DNA of 64,000 nt from Dimorphilus gyrociliatus (taxonomy: Eukaryota; Annelida; Polychaeta; Dinophilidae). How positions within the stretch are numbered: position 1 is the stretch's first letter; the number at the start of each line of letters is the position of its first letter. A program made the translations under genes and the position numbers. The notes beneath the pieces are model-generated. The model worked only from the letters and a program-made list of their open reading frames with translations. It had not been told where the DNA came from and did no database searches. The stretch is from positions 1,612,001 to 1,676,000 of the forward strand of contig CAJFCJ010000012.1 in assembly GCA_904063045.1 (NCBI GenBank). The letters run 5' to 3'. Below are positions 1 through 12,400 of the stretch, piece by piece.

Positions 1-1959
1 AATAAGATATTTAACCCGTAATATCTCTTGAGCGGCTAGTTGTTGACCAACTTTTTTCTTTTTATAAAAAATCTATAAATAAATGTAAATTAATTATATT
101 GTATAATTTTCCTTCTATAGCGTTATTTTATCATTTTTTACCTTTGCCGAAAATTTTCCAACTGTCATTGTTAAAGAATTTTTCTGTCCGTGAGCGCTAT
201 GATATTGTGTATCAATCTTTCCATGACTAAAACCATAACTTGCATCTACCGAGAATGTTAATAATTGAACAGGATCAGGCGTACCAGTCCGTTGACAGAT
301 CTCGTGAACTCGAGAATCTGTTATAGATATCTCATCAAACAGCTACATAAATAATTTGCTGTTGTTAAATTGATAATTTTTTGGAAAATTAAACAAAGAA
401 TACAAACCTCAACGTCATTTAATTTATCCTTTTTATCTTCATCTGTAACTTTACTTATTTCTGGTGCTAAGGCTTGTAAAGTAACTTTTGCTATATTAAA
501 AAAGTTAACTTTCAGTAAAACACTCTCTCATTGACAAAACGAATTAAAATATTTAACCTGCTTCTAACTTTGCCTGTTTCTTTGTCGCTGCATATCCAGT
601 ACCATAGCACGTCCCTTTTATGTAAACATTTGCTGCATAGGGCAAGGCAGAGTTGGCTAAAAAAGGAATTGACGTTTACAATTGCAAGTTGAAACTAAGA
701 AAACTTTTTATTACATCTCTCAGTAAACTGAATTTGAGGAGCCTCTCCCATAGATAATTGAACAAACTCGTGTAAAAGAGCAATATGTGTTTTTCCTGTA
801 GGGTTAATTGTAAACTCTTTTCTTTTTCCGTTTGGCGCAACACACGATATCAATTTAGTACCAGGTGTCATATTAGCATATCTAGAACTTTTAAGATCGA
901 TTCGTCTCTTCTTCCAGCTCCTATAATAATTGATTTTCTTTTTATGTCTGATATATTTCTCAAGAATTAATTGCTTACTTGAATCTTCTTGTTTTAATTC
1001 TCTCAAATTCAAAAACTTTTTCGCAATACTCCAGGAGTTCATCGTGAGCTGAAAGTTTCCACATGTCCCCTTCATTAAGATTTTTAGTAATAAAATGTAC
1101 TTACTTAAAGTTTTATTATATTCATCAGCGCTGTGAACCCGAACCGTAACGTCTACGCTGCCAGCTGTTTCAGTAACATCTTCCTGATTTTTATCTTCAG
1201 TTTTCACAAGTTCTCCCTGACATTCATCTTGATTTTTTTCTTCCATTTTTGACTTTTTAGCAACTGGACAACTGTCTTCGGCATTAGGTTGATCCCTTTT
1301 TTCTAAACCACGTTTATACGCAAAACAAGGAATAGCAGCAAGAGGAACATTATGCCTCTGAATTTAGAAAATTCATTCATTTATGTATATAAATTACTAT
1401 ACCGAACTCACCCTTGCACTTTCTTTTCCTATGTGATATGGCATGCTCATTGTGCAAACTCTTGACTCTCTGTGTAGATAGACATTCATACCAGAGAAAT
1501 GCCTTATCTCAACCCACCCACTCGGTAAAATAACATGGAAATGTTTGTTCAGTTCTGCAAAAAAATAAAAAAAATTAAAGATTAACTGAAGTATTATCTA
1601 AATGAAATACCTTTCAAAACAACTCTTTCAAAAGTCTCTGGTTCCCCTTCTCCTTCACCGTCACCCTCGCCACCCTCTTGTTCTTCTTCTGATGTGAATT
1701 CATCATTTTTCTTTTTTTCCTTAATAACAGTATCTTCTGCCTGATTACTGTCTTGATTACTATATGACTGAGTTAATTTTGATTGAGGCGGAGGCGGGGG
1801 AGACGGTAGCTTGGGTGGAGCCTCATTTGGTGGGGCTGGTTCGGATGTCATAGAATCTGTTAGAGTTTTATTACTTGATGAAGTAGGTGGTTGGGATGGA
1901 GGAGCCGGAGGCGGAGAAGGAGGTCTATCTTCTGGAAGAGGAGGAAAGAAATCCGACAT
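1..1959 (-). CDS. DGCR8: DGCR8/Pasha, microRNA Microprocessor subunit, 3' end missing
   Basis: This is the RNA-binding partner of Drosha, which recognises primary microRNA hairpins in the nucleus. Reading leftward I place exons at 1959-1611, 1554-1412, 1357-1105, 1048-979, 920-715, 656-558, 490-408, 342-142 and about 58-1. The gene leaves the window inside the second double-stranded RNA-binding domain. Order: a proline-rich and acidic N-terminus of about 116 residues, a WW-like and heme-binding region (GWVEIRHFSGM, then IPCFAYKRG with the Pro-Cys pair that ligates heme in human DGCR8), then dsRBD1 (NPTGKTHIALLHE, YGTGYAATKKQAK) and part of dsRBD2 (KKVGQQLAAQEIL). The N-terminus is much shorter than in vertebrates. 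The second WW tryptophan is Met. Introns of 54-65 nt hide inside apparently open reading frames, as at 1104-1049 and 978-921. It is divergent from MED16. Confidence 0.93.
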
Positions 1960-2365
1960 TTTTCAAACTTTTATAATTCTAACTGATGATAAAGATGGAT
2001 AAGTTGCAAATATGATCAATTTAAGATATTTTCTATAAAATGCTATTGAATAAGATTGTAAATTTTACTCCGACAAAGTGCTTGTGGCTGGGACTTGTGC
2101 TTGATTTGTGGGTATGTACTCAACATCTAAAATGTGAGGGAAAAATAGTAGTTTGACGGGGGCCATATTGTAAATGAATTTTTTGCCTGTATTTTCACTA
2201 TGAAGGTGAAGGACGCTTTTATCGCCTTCTCATTGAAATTTAGTTGTACCAAGGCAGAGGGACACCTAAATTTAGGAAATGTTTTCATTCTACACCGACA
2301 GCTATTTTATCGCTCAGTGATCTTTGAACGAATTTTCCCATCGACTTCACTCTTCATGAAGCACT
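1960..2365. promoter_or_regulatory. Shared 5' region between DGCR8 and MED16
   Basis: The two start codons face away from each other across 406 bp, so this must hold both promoters and 5' UTRs. I see no TATA box close to either start. A 38-codon plus-strand ORF begins at 2040 but has no recognisable product. Confidence 0.4.
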
Positions 2366-5300
2366 ATGGAACAAATTTTTAGTATCAAATCTCAGAAAGT
2401 TCACGAATGGATTCCAAAAGGAGATTATAATGTTTTGTGTGCTCTTTGCGATGATACTTTAGCATTTACAAGTGCTCAGGATCTTAAATTGAAAGCTCAA
2501 AACCCTGATTCTCCGAAACCAATGTAATTTGATAATCAAAATAAAACTTTCTAACATATAACAAATTTTTTATCACAGAGAAGACGCTACAACGATAAGT
2601 TTGTACGTATGTGATATTTTAGAACCATGGCATCTTTTCTTAATTAACCGAAGATGCGAGAACATTATTCATTTAATTTGGTCAAGTAATAGTCCAAACC
2701 AAAAACGACTTTTGGTAGCTGATGAATCGGGAAAAATCGAAGTGTGGCAGAGGAAACAAACTATGACAGTAAGAAGTTTTTTTATTTATGAATTTTTCAA
2801 ATATTTTCCATGTTTCTTTTAAAGCACGTCTTGCTTAATGATTGGACTTGCACGCATTCAGTAAATCTTTCTGGAGAAATTATTGTTTGTGCAAAATGGT
2901 TCCAAAATGGTGCTGAGGTTTGTTAAATATTCTCGTAATTGAGATTATAAATAAAAAATATGAAAAGGTAATCTCTTCGTTGCATTTACATAGAGAAATA
3001 TAAAACTTTGGCGGGAAATCATTGGTCTCTACGATGATAAATACCCGAAAATTGATTGTAAATGCACTGTAGAAGAACTCCAGTCACCCGGCGAGGGAGC
3101 TGATGGTTTCTGTGTGATAACTTCTTCTGGATTGGTAAGCTAAAATCAAAAGTTACAGAGAAATAAACTATTGCTTTTCCTTTATCAATCAGTTCGCTTG
3201 GGCAGTTATATCAAAAGTAAATAGTGATGTGTATGTTGAAAAGCATAGTCTATTCCAAAATTGTCGATCCTACATAGCTGTTGCTGATATAAATTTTCAT
3301 ATTGATTCATCTTTTGTGGTTGCTGTTTCTGATGGTTGCTCAACTTCTCCAATCAGTACTTATAAAGTACAAATTTCTTCTCAAAATTCAGCATACTCAA
3401 CGTCTATCAGCTCGGGTTTAGGCATTGTTCTACAGGATAATAGTTCCGAAATTTCAGTTACGCATTTAAAGTTTACTTGTAGGTTTAGTTTGAACGATGA
3501 ATTGATAGTTGTTACTGAGCAAGATAAGAGAAGTAAAGTTACGTTCTTGAAACTTGATAAAGAAGTCAGCAACTTACACCCAGCGATTTTGAACGCATCT
3601 CATGGTAATATGCCATTGAAATTTGAAGAGAGTTGTTGGATATCATTAGCAGAATTTATGTGTAATAGCCTTGTTATGTCAATTGCTGCTCCTCATAGGT
3701 AAGTTATGCGATAGTTTTTAATCATTTACAAACTTATTTCAATAGTAACTGTTCACCTAGATATGGCGATAGAAGTGATGTAAATAATAGTTTTGAGCAA
3801 GTTGTGATATCAGAAAGTAACGGGGCGGTTCATCTATTTAGCTTAAAAGATTGGCAATTAAGTTGTTCCTCTGACCATTTTGGTGAGTTGGTCATAAGAC
3901 TGATTTTATTATTCCATTTAAAAAATATTAATTATTACTTTTTAAATAAATAATAGAAAAGTACGATTATGACAAATGTCTTTCTTGCGTTGATCAATCT
4001 TACAATGGAACAGTTTTTGTTGGTCTTGATCGATATGGGACAATAACTTGCTACAAGGTACTATATGATTTTTACTAAATACTAAATTTGTATGATAATT
4101 TTTTTTAAACATTAATACAGGTAACAAATACTCGAGACTCAAGCTTTCCTCTGTCATCATTCTGTATCAGTAGCATGTTGGAATATTGTTTATTAAGAGA
4201 AAAAGATTCATGGGATGTTATGTGTTGTTTAAAATCTCCAAATGCAGAAGCAATTTGGAAACAGATTAACGATAATTTCTACCGACAATTAAAGCCAGTT
4301 CAAGATTATTTTGCAGTTTCGTAAGTAATTTATAATACTGTATAAGTCATAAAATAGATTTTAAACGTAATTTAACTTTATATTTATATTTTTAGAATAT
4401 TGATGCTAAACGTTCGTATACAAAAAGTATTATCCACATCAAACTCTCGCCCAGCCGACTATTATCTAGAAGCATTATTGACACATTACTGGTATTTGTT
4501 TAGTAGAAAGTTACATTTACGAAGACCAACTCAAATGATGGAGAGAGTAAAAGTATGTTTAAAATTTAAATGATTTATTTTTAAATATAATGTTCGATAT
4601 CTTCTTGATTTTCTAGCTTCAAAAAATGATTGAAATTTTGTCATCTACTATTGAAAATAGCCGAGAGTTAGATCCGAATAATCTAGTCTCTCTTAAGGAA
4701 ATAGAATTACGACAGGATGTATTTACAACCTGCCTCCCGTCTCTAGAATTTGTTTGTCAATTAGCCATACAGGTTAGAAATTTGTAATTATATTAATTCT
4801 GATAAAACTACTACTAGATTTTCAAAAACTAACTAACCAGGTTTTCTTTGAAGTGGCAAATATGAGCAACTATCTTGTTTCAATTCATCGTAACCCAGGA
4901 GCTCTATGTAAATTAAGATGCCTTATTTTTGTTATAAGAAACTCTATTAAATCCAATTTTGAACCTCCTCTACTTCGTAAAGGAGTTCAAACTCAACGGG
5001 ACGGTCTTGGTAGAATTTACACTCTTTTGACAAAATTATGGATGGTTCGAATTGAAAAGGATGCCGAATGTGACGAAAACCTTTTAAACGATATGAGCTT
5101 AATACACGCTCATTTCTTAACTCATCCACCGCAAGTTCCACAAACTCTTACCTCAAGAGATTTTATCTATCAAGGAAATGCTTCGAATAGTGAGCTCAAA
5201 TATGTCCTTCTTCGATATCTCTCTATTACAATCTTATTTTTCTCCAATAGATTTCCACTATGGTGAAGAACCTGAAATTAAAAACGCAACAAATCTTTCA

Positions 5301-5492
5301 TCTTTACAAAGACCTAAACAAGAATATGATTGTATCACACAAATGGCTCTTGGTTGCATTTCAACAAAGTCAACAAGACAATGTACAAGATGCGGAGGAC
5401 TTTCATACTATTCACCAACCGAACAAAAATCATCACAATACACATGTACAAGATGGCGCTGTTTGTGCGGAGGACAGTGGCGTTGTTTTTAA
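2366..5492 (+). CDS. MED16: Mediator complex subunit 16
   Basis: MED16 is a tail-module subunit of Mediator, linking transcription factors to RNA polymerase II. The ATG at 2366 opens an exon ending at 2523, followed by exons near 2579-2768, 2825-2917, 2994-3134, 3193-3698 and more up to the TAA at 5490-5492, with introns of roughly 55-100 nt. The N-terminal half is WD40-like: LLVADESGKIEVWQ and YIAVADINFH followed by VVAVSDGCSTSPISTYKV match human MED16. The C-terminus keeps the conserved cysteine cluster CTRCGG and then a WRCLCGGQWR-like end, equivalent to the human CTRCG ... GGLWWR tail. The middle part is less conserved by eye. It converges with the orphan membrane gene, whose stop codon lies 100 bp away. 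Confidence 0.9.
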
Positions 5493-5591
5493 GTCTAGTT
5501 ATATTCCTTTAAAAGTATATTTATTTTGAACTATCTTCTTAATTTATGCTTCTAATATGATCATTATATGTTTGTTCTGTTAGATCAAGTA

Positions 5592-6476
5592 TTACAGGTT
5601 AACAGCATTTTTAAGACTTTGACGACGTCTCTTACTTATAATGAATACTATTAGTCCTATACTTTGGATTGTAAAAATTGTCGGAAGAATGATAATTATA
5701 ACGTTATTGAAATTAAATTTTTCGTACTTTCTAACAGTTTTCATATCAAAAATTTCATTGAAAAAATTGTTATATTTCCATTCTTGTTTCATTATTAAAT
5801 CTTTATTAAAGTCTATATATCTAACTTCTATCGGCATATACGATGGCAATCGTAAAATGGCATTACTTTTAGCCCTGTTTGCTAATTGTCTTAGTTCAAG
5901 CATTTCTGAACCTGTTAACTTCGGATTAATAGCTGGGCCAATAGGTAATTTAATATTATTGTTAAACACAAATTTTGATTGGCTTATAACCTCTTCTATA
6001 TGAGAATCAATAACTTTAGGTTTCCATAAGAATTCGTTTATATAAGATGGTTGAATATCAAATGTATTTCGACGAGAGTTTCCCAGTTTATCATTAATCT
6101 TTAAAGCTAAAAGTGTTCTGTCACGATTATTATTGACCGGAAAACCAAGGTTAAATAAGTTTTGATTTCGCCTTAAAATTCTTCTATGTTCTAGAATTTT
6201 TTGTTGTATTTTAGGGAAAAGACCAATTTTAAAAGTAGATTTAGGCTTTTTTAATTTGTTTTCTTTATTTTTAAAAGGTCTTCTACGCCTATAAAACATT
6301 TGATTTTTTCGAGAAATATCCATTATTCTCCTACCAAATGAATTTATCTTTGCTCCTTCAATACTAAAAAAACTTATCAAATTATTTGGTTTTTTCCATT
6401 GTTTATCGTTTGAGTTCTCTACAAAGTTAAAATTCGTAGAAAGTAATAAATAAAAATATAAATATAATTCCTTCAT
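5592..6476 (-). CDS. Orphan secretory-route single-pass membrane protein
   Basis: I do not recognise this 294-residue protein. The first ATG of the open frame is at 6476 (the frame continues 13 codons upstream without another ATG). It starts with a signal-peptide-like segment (MKELYLYFYLLLSTNFNFV). A basic middle region follows, with a run of four arginines near residue 66 and further RR pairs, then a conserved-looking Pro/Leu-rich region. A hydrophobic span (VIIIILPTIFTIQSIGLIVF) near residues 260-282 is followed by KRRRQS, which predicts a type I membrane protein with a short cytosolic tail of about 15 residues. RRRR could be a furin-type cleavage site (inference). No intron is needed. Codon use is strongly AT-biased, with many Asn and Ile residues. 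It converges with MED16 and diverges from MTR. Confidence 0.6.
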   Translation of the reverse strand: MKELYLYFYLLLSTNFNFVENSNDKQWKKPNNLISFFSIEGAKINSFGRRIMDISRKNQMFYRRRRPFKNKENKLKKPKSTFKIGLFPKIQQKILEHRRILRRNQNLFNLGFPVNNNRDRTLLALKINDKLGNSRRNTFDIQPSYINEFLWKPKVIDSHIEEVISQSKFVFNNNIKLPIGPAINPKLTGSEMLELRQLANRAKSNAILRLPSYMPIEVRYIDFNKDLIMKQEWKYNNFFNEIFDMKTVRKYEKFNFNNVIIIILPTIFTIQSIGLIVFIISKRRRQSLKNAVNL

Positions 6477-7041
6477 TATGGATTTTATTTCTGTTGCTTC
6501 ATCAAAAATATGCAACTTATTCGAGTCCTATTTTTAAATTTAAAATAATATATTTGATTAAAGTTAGCGTGGAAATTTTATTACGAATTAAAAGATTTTG
6601 TACCTGGCTCTTTGCGTAATAAATTTCGAAAATGGGTCAGTTTTTTATTTGGAAATTTGTTCAAGCTTAAAGTAGAGTACAATGTAGCTTTTAATATAAA
6701 TAAAATATATGTTAGACAATAAGGGAAAATGAAACAAAATGGACACTATTGAGCTGGAATACTATTCGGCATAGTTACAATTCACAATTGCTATGAAGCT
6801 AAGGTAGTCTAACGATAAAATCCTCGTTATTTAATTTCAAGTAAAACTGACGAGGAATCCTATACCCATCTTTGCATATAAGTGTTCGATCGCAGCGGCC
6901 TCTGACCATTTCGGCACGAGCCGCTCTTAATACAAGACTAAAAAGATACCGTGTGTCGCAATCCAAAGAGAAGCCATGAAGTTAAACGGGTTTAAGAATA
7001 ATTCAGGTGAATTAAAGCACATAATTAATATATGAACAGTC
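6477..7041. promoter_or_regulatory. Divergent region between orphan membrane gene and MTR
   Basis: The 565 bp between the two start codons is mostly AT-rich. One GC-rich patch near 6885-6935 contains inverted GCGGC/GCCGC segments. No clear TATA box or tRNA was seen. Confidence 0.3.
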
Positions 7042-10000
7042 ATGTTCATTGAATCTAATTTAATATATGTAGTTGAAGATGAAATAGTTGAAACTTTAAA
7101 AAAGAGAATCATGATTTTCGATGGAGCAATGGGAACTATGATTCAAAGACATCAATTAGAGGAGGAAGATTTCAGAGGAACCCAATTTGCAAACCATTCA
7201 AAACCATTGAAGGGTAACAACGATATTCTAAGTATTACAAGACCGGATATTATTGAGGAAATTCATAAAGTAAAATTCATTCTTTTAATATTCAACAATT
7301 TACTTTAATTTGCTTCATTGTGTTTGCTTTTTGTCTTTTTTTAAAAGGAATATCTGGAAGCTGGAGCAGACTTTACAGAAACAAATACATTTTCTGGTAC
7401 TTCTATTGCGCAAGCTGATTATGGCCTGGAGAAGGAGGTTTTTATTTAGCTTTCAATTAAAAAAAATCCATCTTATTTATACTATTTAGACACATTATTT
7501 CATATTATTTTATAGGCTTATCAAATATGTTATGCTGGAGCACTTGTTGCTAGAAAAGCAGCTGATGAAATTACTGCAAAGACTGGAAAGAAGAGATATG
7601 TCGCTGGAGCACTTGGTCCAACTAATAGAACTTTGTCAATTTCTCCTTCTGTTGAACGTCCAGATTTTAGGAACATAAGTAATTGTTTATTCAACTCATT
7701 TGTTTTGTTTTTTTAAGTGTTTTATGATGTTTTATCAGCTTTCGACGAATTGATGATTGCTTATAAAGAACAAGCACAAGCTCTACTAGATGGAGGAGTA
7801 GATATTCTATTGGTTGAAACTATCTTTGATACAGCCAATTCAAAGGCGGCTTTATTCGCTATACAATTAATATTTGATGAGGACAGTTCCAAGGAAGTGC
7901 CTGTTTTCGTATCCGGTACAATTGTTGATAAAAGTGGTAGAACTTTATCTGGTCAGACAACTGAAGCTTTCTTGACTAGCGTTTCTCATTCAAATCCTCT
8001 ATGGTTTGTTTTTCAGTATATTATCTATTTTAATAAATTGACTAATCATATTAACTTTTAATACAGTCTTGGTTTGAACTGTGCCTTGGGAGCCTCAGAA
8101 ATGAGACCTTTTGTAGAAAATGTCGCAATGAACACAGGCGCTTTTGTTCTATGTTATCCAAATGCAGGTAAGGCAGATTTGTAGAAAGAAGTAAAAACTA
8201 ATCTAATAAAGGGTGTTGTTTTTAATTTTCATTCATTTTCTAATCGTAGGTCTACCAAACACTTTTGGTGGATATGATGAAACTCCGGAGATAACTGCTG
8301 GACAATTAGAGTTATTTATTAAGGATAAATTAGTAAATATTGTGGGTGGTTGTTGCGGTACCACTCCAGATCATATAAGGTAGCTAATTTTATTATTAAA
8401 ATCAAAATAATAATATTTATACTTTATATCAGAGCAATAGCGGAAGTTGCCAAAAAGTATAAACCTAGAATACCACCAGTTGGCCTACATCAAGATACCT
8501 TACAATTAAGTGGTATGGAACCAATGTCAATAGGAAAATTAACAAACTTTGTTAATATCGGTGAGAGATGCAATGTTGCTGGATCGAGAAGATTTTGCAA
8601 TTTAATAAAAAAAGACAACTACGAAGAGGCTTTAAACGTTGCAAAAGATCAAGTTGAAAATGGAGCTCAAATTCTTGATATTAACATGGACGAAGGAATG
8701 TTGGACGGTGTAGCAGCTATGACAAGATTTTGCAATCTTATTGCTTCTGAACCAGATGTTGCTAAAGTCCCACTTTGCATTGATTCATCAAACTTTGCAG
8801 TAATAGAAGCAGGTTTAAAATGTTGCCAAGGAAAATGTGTAGTAAATAGTATAAGTTTAAAAGAAGGGGAAGAAGATTTTATTAGAAAAGCAAGAACTAT
8901 AAGGAATTATGGCGCAGCAGTTGTTGTAATGGCTTTTGACGAAGTTGGACAAGCCACAGACGTACAGAATAAGGTTAGATTTTTTCTTTTATATGATTTT
9001 TTTTTACATATATTTTTTTACAGTTAAAATGACCCTTATTTTTTCTTTTAAAACTAGGTTGACATTTGCACAAGATCCTATAACATACTAGTCAACAAAG
9101 TTGGATTCAACCCAAATGATATTATATTCGATCCTAATATTTTGACTATTGCAACTGGAATTGAGGAGCATAATAAATATGGTATTAATTTTATTGAGGC
9201 AACACGTATTATTAAAGTATGTATTAATAACATTAATAACTTGAAGTTATACAGCCTGTTGACTTTATAGGAAACTTTACCAGGCTGTAGAGTTAGTGGA
9301 GGAGTTTCAAACTTTTCATTCTCCTTCCGTGGGAAAGAAAGAATAAGAGAGGCTATGCATAGCGTTTTCCTATATCATGGAATAAAGGTATGTACAACTA
9401 CAACTGAATGTTACTTAATAAAAGGTATGCTCAATTCTAGAATGGTATGGATATGGGCATTGTAAATGCTGGTTGTTTGCCAGTATATGATGATATTGAT
9501 AAGACACTTCTTGAACTTTGTGAAAGTCTTCTATGGGATACAGATCCTGATGGAACTGAAAAGTTATTACAATACGCTCAATCAATGGGCTCAGCCGGTA
9601 AAAAAGAAGTAGATAGTGAAGAGTGGAGAAAAAAAACCGTTGAAGATAGATTATCCTATTCTCTAGTTAAGGGTATTGACAAATATGTTGTAGAGGACAC
9701 AGAAGAAGCAAGGTCCAATCGAAAGTTGTATCCAAGACCGTTAAATGTAATTGAAGGTCCCCTAATGAGTGGAATGTCAATAGTTGGAGATCTATTCGGT
9801 TCTGGGAAAATGTTTCTGCCTCAAGTCATTAAAAGTGCAAGAGTTATGAAAAAAGCAGTAGGATATCTTATACCTTTTATGGAGAAGGAGAAGGAAGAGT
9901 CGATGAAAAAATTAGGTATAACTGACGTATCTTCTTCATTCGTTGGAACTGTTGTACTGGCTACAGTTAAGGGTGATGTCCATGATATCGGAAAGAATAT

Positions 10001-11839
10001 TGTTGGTGTTGTATTAGGCTGTAATAATTATAGAGTCATCGATTTAGGCGTTATGACTCCTTGTGAGAAAATCTTGGAAACTGCTATTGCGGAGAATGCC
10101 GATTTTATCGGGTTGTCTGGTTTAATTACACCTTCACTTGACGAAATGATTCATGTTGCTAAGGAAATGGAAAGAGTTGGATTAGATAAACCATTGTTAA
10201 TCGGTGGAGCAACAACATCCAAGTAAAATATGCAAATTTTATGAATATTATACACAAATATTATAATTATTTCTTTTATTATTTAAATTACCAGGCAGCA
10301 CACAGCTGTTAAAATTTCACCAAAGTACAAGAATCCAGTTGTCCATGTCCTTGACGCTTCAAAAAGTGTCGTTGTTGTAAGTACACCAATATTATAATAG
10401 TGTTATCTATAGAGTTTTTAATAAAACTATATTAAAAATAGTGTAGTTCACTATTGGACGATTTCCAAAAAGAAGATTTTATCGAAGATATTAAGGATGA
10501 GTACGAGGAAATTCGCGAAGATCATTACGACTCTTTAAAAGTTGGTATTATTTTCGTCATCAGTTTAAGAACGTAGCAAAGATAACATAGTTTCTTTTTT
10601 TGTGTGTGTATGTGTTATCAATACGCACTTTTGACTGATACTAAAGACCGATCGGTTTTTAAACTTGATATCTGATCTAGATTACAGTATCCTCAAGTAG
10701 AAAGAATTGAAAAAATTTACTTTCCTTCCCAATTTCTTCGAATTTTTTCTCTTTTATAATTGATTGTTTCTCCTTTCTTTTCATAGGATCGCAAATATCT
10801 TAGTATTGAAAATGCTAGGAAAAAGAAGTTTATCATTGATTGGGAAAATGAATGTAAACCAACTAAACCAAGTTTCCTTGGTAGAAAGGAAATCGTATCG
10901 CAAAGTGTTAGTGAATTAGTTAAATATATTGATTGGAAGCCATTCTTCGATGTTTGGCAATTGAGAGGAAAGTATCCTAATAGAGGGTATCCCAAGATTT
11001 TTGATGATGAAACTGTAGGTAAAGAGGCTAGAAAAGTTTTCGATGATGCTCAGGAATTATTACAAAACTGTATAAATAATAATTCACTTAAAGCGAATGG
11101 TGTTTATGGATTTTATAGAGCTCGATCTGTTGATGATGATATTGAATTATATGGAGAAGATGGAACAACCATTGAAACACTGCACGGTTTAAGACAACAA
11201 GCCGAAAGAGATTCAGTTTATCACTGTCTTAGCGATTTTATTGCTCCAAAGTCGACGGGTATTGAAGACTATATGGGAATGTTTGCTGTCACTTGTCTTG
11301 GAGCCGAGGAATTGAGTAAAAAATTTGAAAAGGAGGGTGACGACTACAATTCTATTATGATTAAGGCTTTAGCTGACCGTATTGCTGAGGCTTTTGCTGA
11401 ACAATTGCACGAAAAAGTGAGAAAAGAGTCATGGGGATATAATAAAGAAGAAGATCTGGATGAAAAATCGCTCCATAAAATTCAATACCAGGTAAGATTA
11501 TTTTTCCTTTAATTCGTAAATATCTCTTTTCATCAATTTATAATTCTTTAGGGAATCCGACCTGCACCGGGATATCCTAGCCAACCGGATCACACAGAAA
11601 AAGAAACTATGTGGAGATTGCTTCAGCCAGGAAACTTGCAAATAACACTTACAGAGTCTTTAGCAATGAAACCTGCAGCATCCGTATCTGGCTTATATTT
11701 TGCAAATTCAAAGTCAAGTTATTTTTCAGTTGGAAAAATTCAAAAGGACCAAGTATGCGACTACGCATCAAGGAAGAATATGACAGTAGAAGAAGTTGAA
11801 AGGTGGCTAAGTGCTAACCTTGCGTACGATCGTGACTGA
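7042..11839 (+). CDS. MTR: Cobalamin-dependent methionine synthase
   Basis: MTR transfers a methyl group from 5-methyltetrahydrofolate to homocysteine through methylcobalamin in the cytosol. All four modules are present in order. The homocysteine domain has [11 protein letters not shown], then [11 protein letters not shown] and [11 protein letters not shown], which carry the three zinc cysteines. The pterin domain has [14 protein letters not shown] and [12 protein letters not shown]. The B12 domain has [13 protein letters not shown] with the DxHxxG lower ligand, then [13 protein letters not shown]. The C-terminal AdoMet reactivation domain has [12 protein letters not shown] and [13 protein letters not shown]. 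The ATG at 7042 is chosen because it precedes the conserved start and an upstream frame closes. There are at least ten exons with mostly short introns, the longest near 10.55-10.78 kb. A splice at about 7673-7738 restores RNITFDEL, which simple translation hides. Confidence 0.96.
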
Positions 11840-12400
11840 AAAAAGCAGAATATTTTATAAATATTCAAAAACATGAATTTATTTCAAATATATACTTTGT
11901 AATTATTGTTATCAGTGCCTACTAATCAAATTTAGTTAGTCCATAATATAGAACGAACACTGGCCAACCAACCTAACAGCGGCCAAAACATTATTTAACT
12001 CAAGCTAATAAGACTAAAAAGCAAATAATATATTATACTAATATATTCTATTGTTTATTTAAAATAAAAAAGATTAAGAAAGGTCACATTTTTGAATTGA
12101 AACTGATGAATTTCTATTTTTATTACGACATATTGACTAAGAATAACGATATTCTATATATTCAGAGATTTGTGTAAGACAAACGTAAACACACTCACAC
12201 ATCACACACATGTAAACAAATGTTAATTATATCATTACTCATCTCTTCTCAATACAATTTTTTTAATTAGGGAATTTATCTTTATTGATTTGTTTTTTAA
12301 TCCATCTTTATATTTTCCTTATTATCTTCTTTCGATCAAAAATGTAGGGAAGAAATGATAATATAAAGATATGAATAAAGTTCATTATGCTTAATTCTTT
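11840..12400. other. Intergenic, between convergent MTR and unknown gene
   Basis: This AT-rich stretch probably carries both 3' UTRs. It includes a short ACAC-rich patch near 12190-12210. I see no gene in it. Confidence 0.4.

Noticed and set aside
2040-2156. 38-codon plus-strand ORF upstream of MED16 with a hydrophobic stretch (MLLNKIVNFTPTKCLWLGLV)
   Set aside because: Too short, no homology, and located where two promoters must be; could be an upstream ORF but nothing supports it.
6880-6935. GC-rich patch with GTTCGATC that resembles a tRNA T-loop
   Set aside because: No matching acceptor stem, D-arm or anticodon arm could be folded around it.
8350-8440. Apparent N-terminal extension [19 protein letters not shown] before a methionine synthase exon
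   Set aside because: It is intron sequence; splicing from the [12 protein letters not shown] exon to [12 protein letters not shown] restores the conserved protein.
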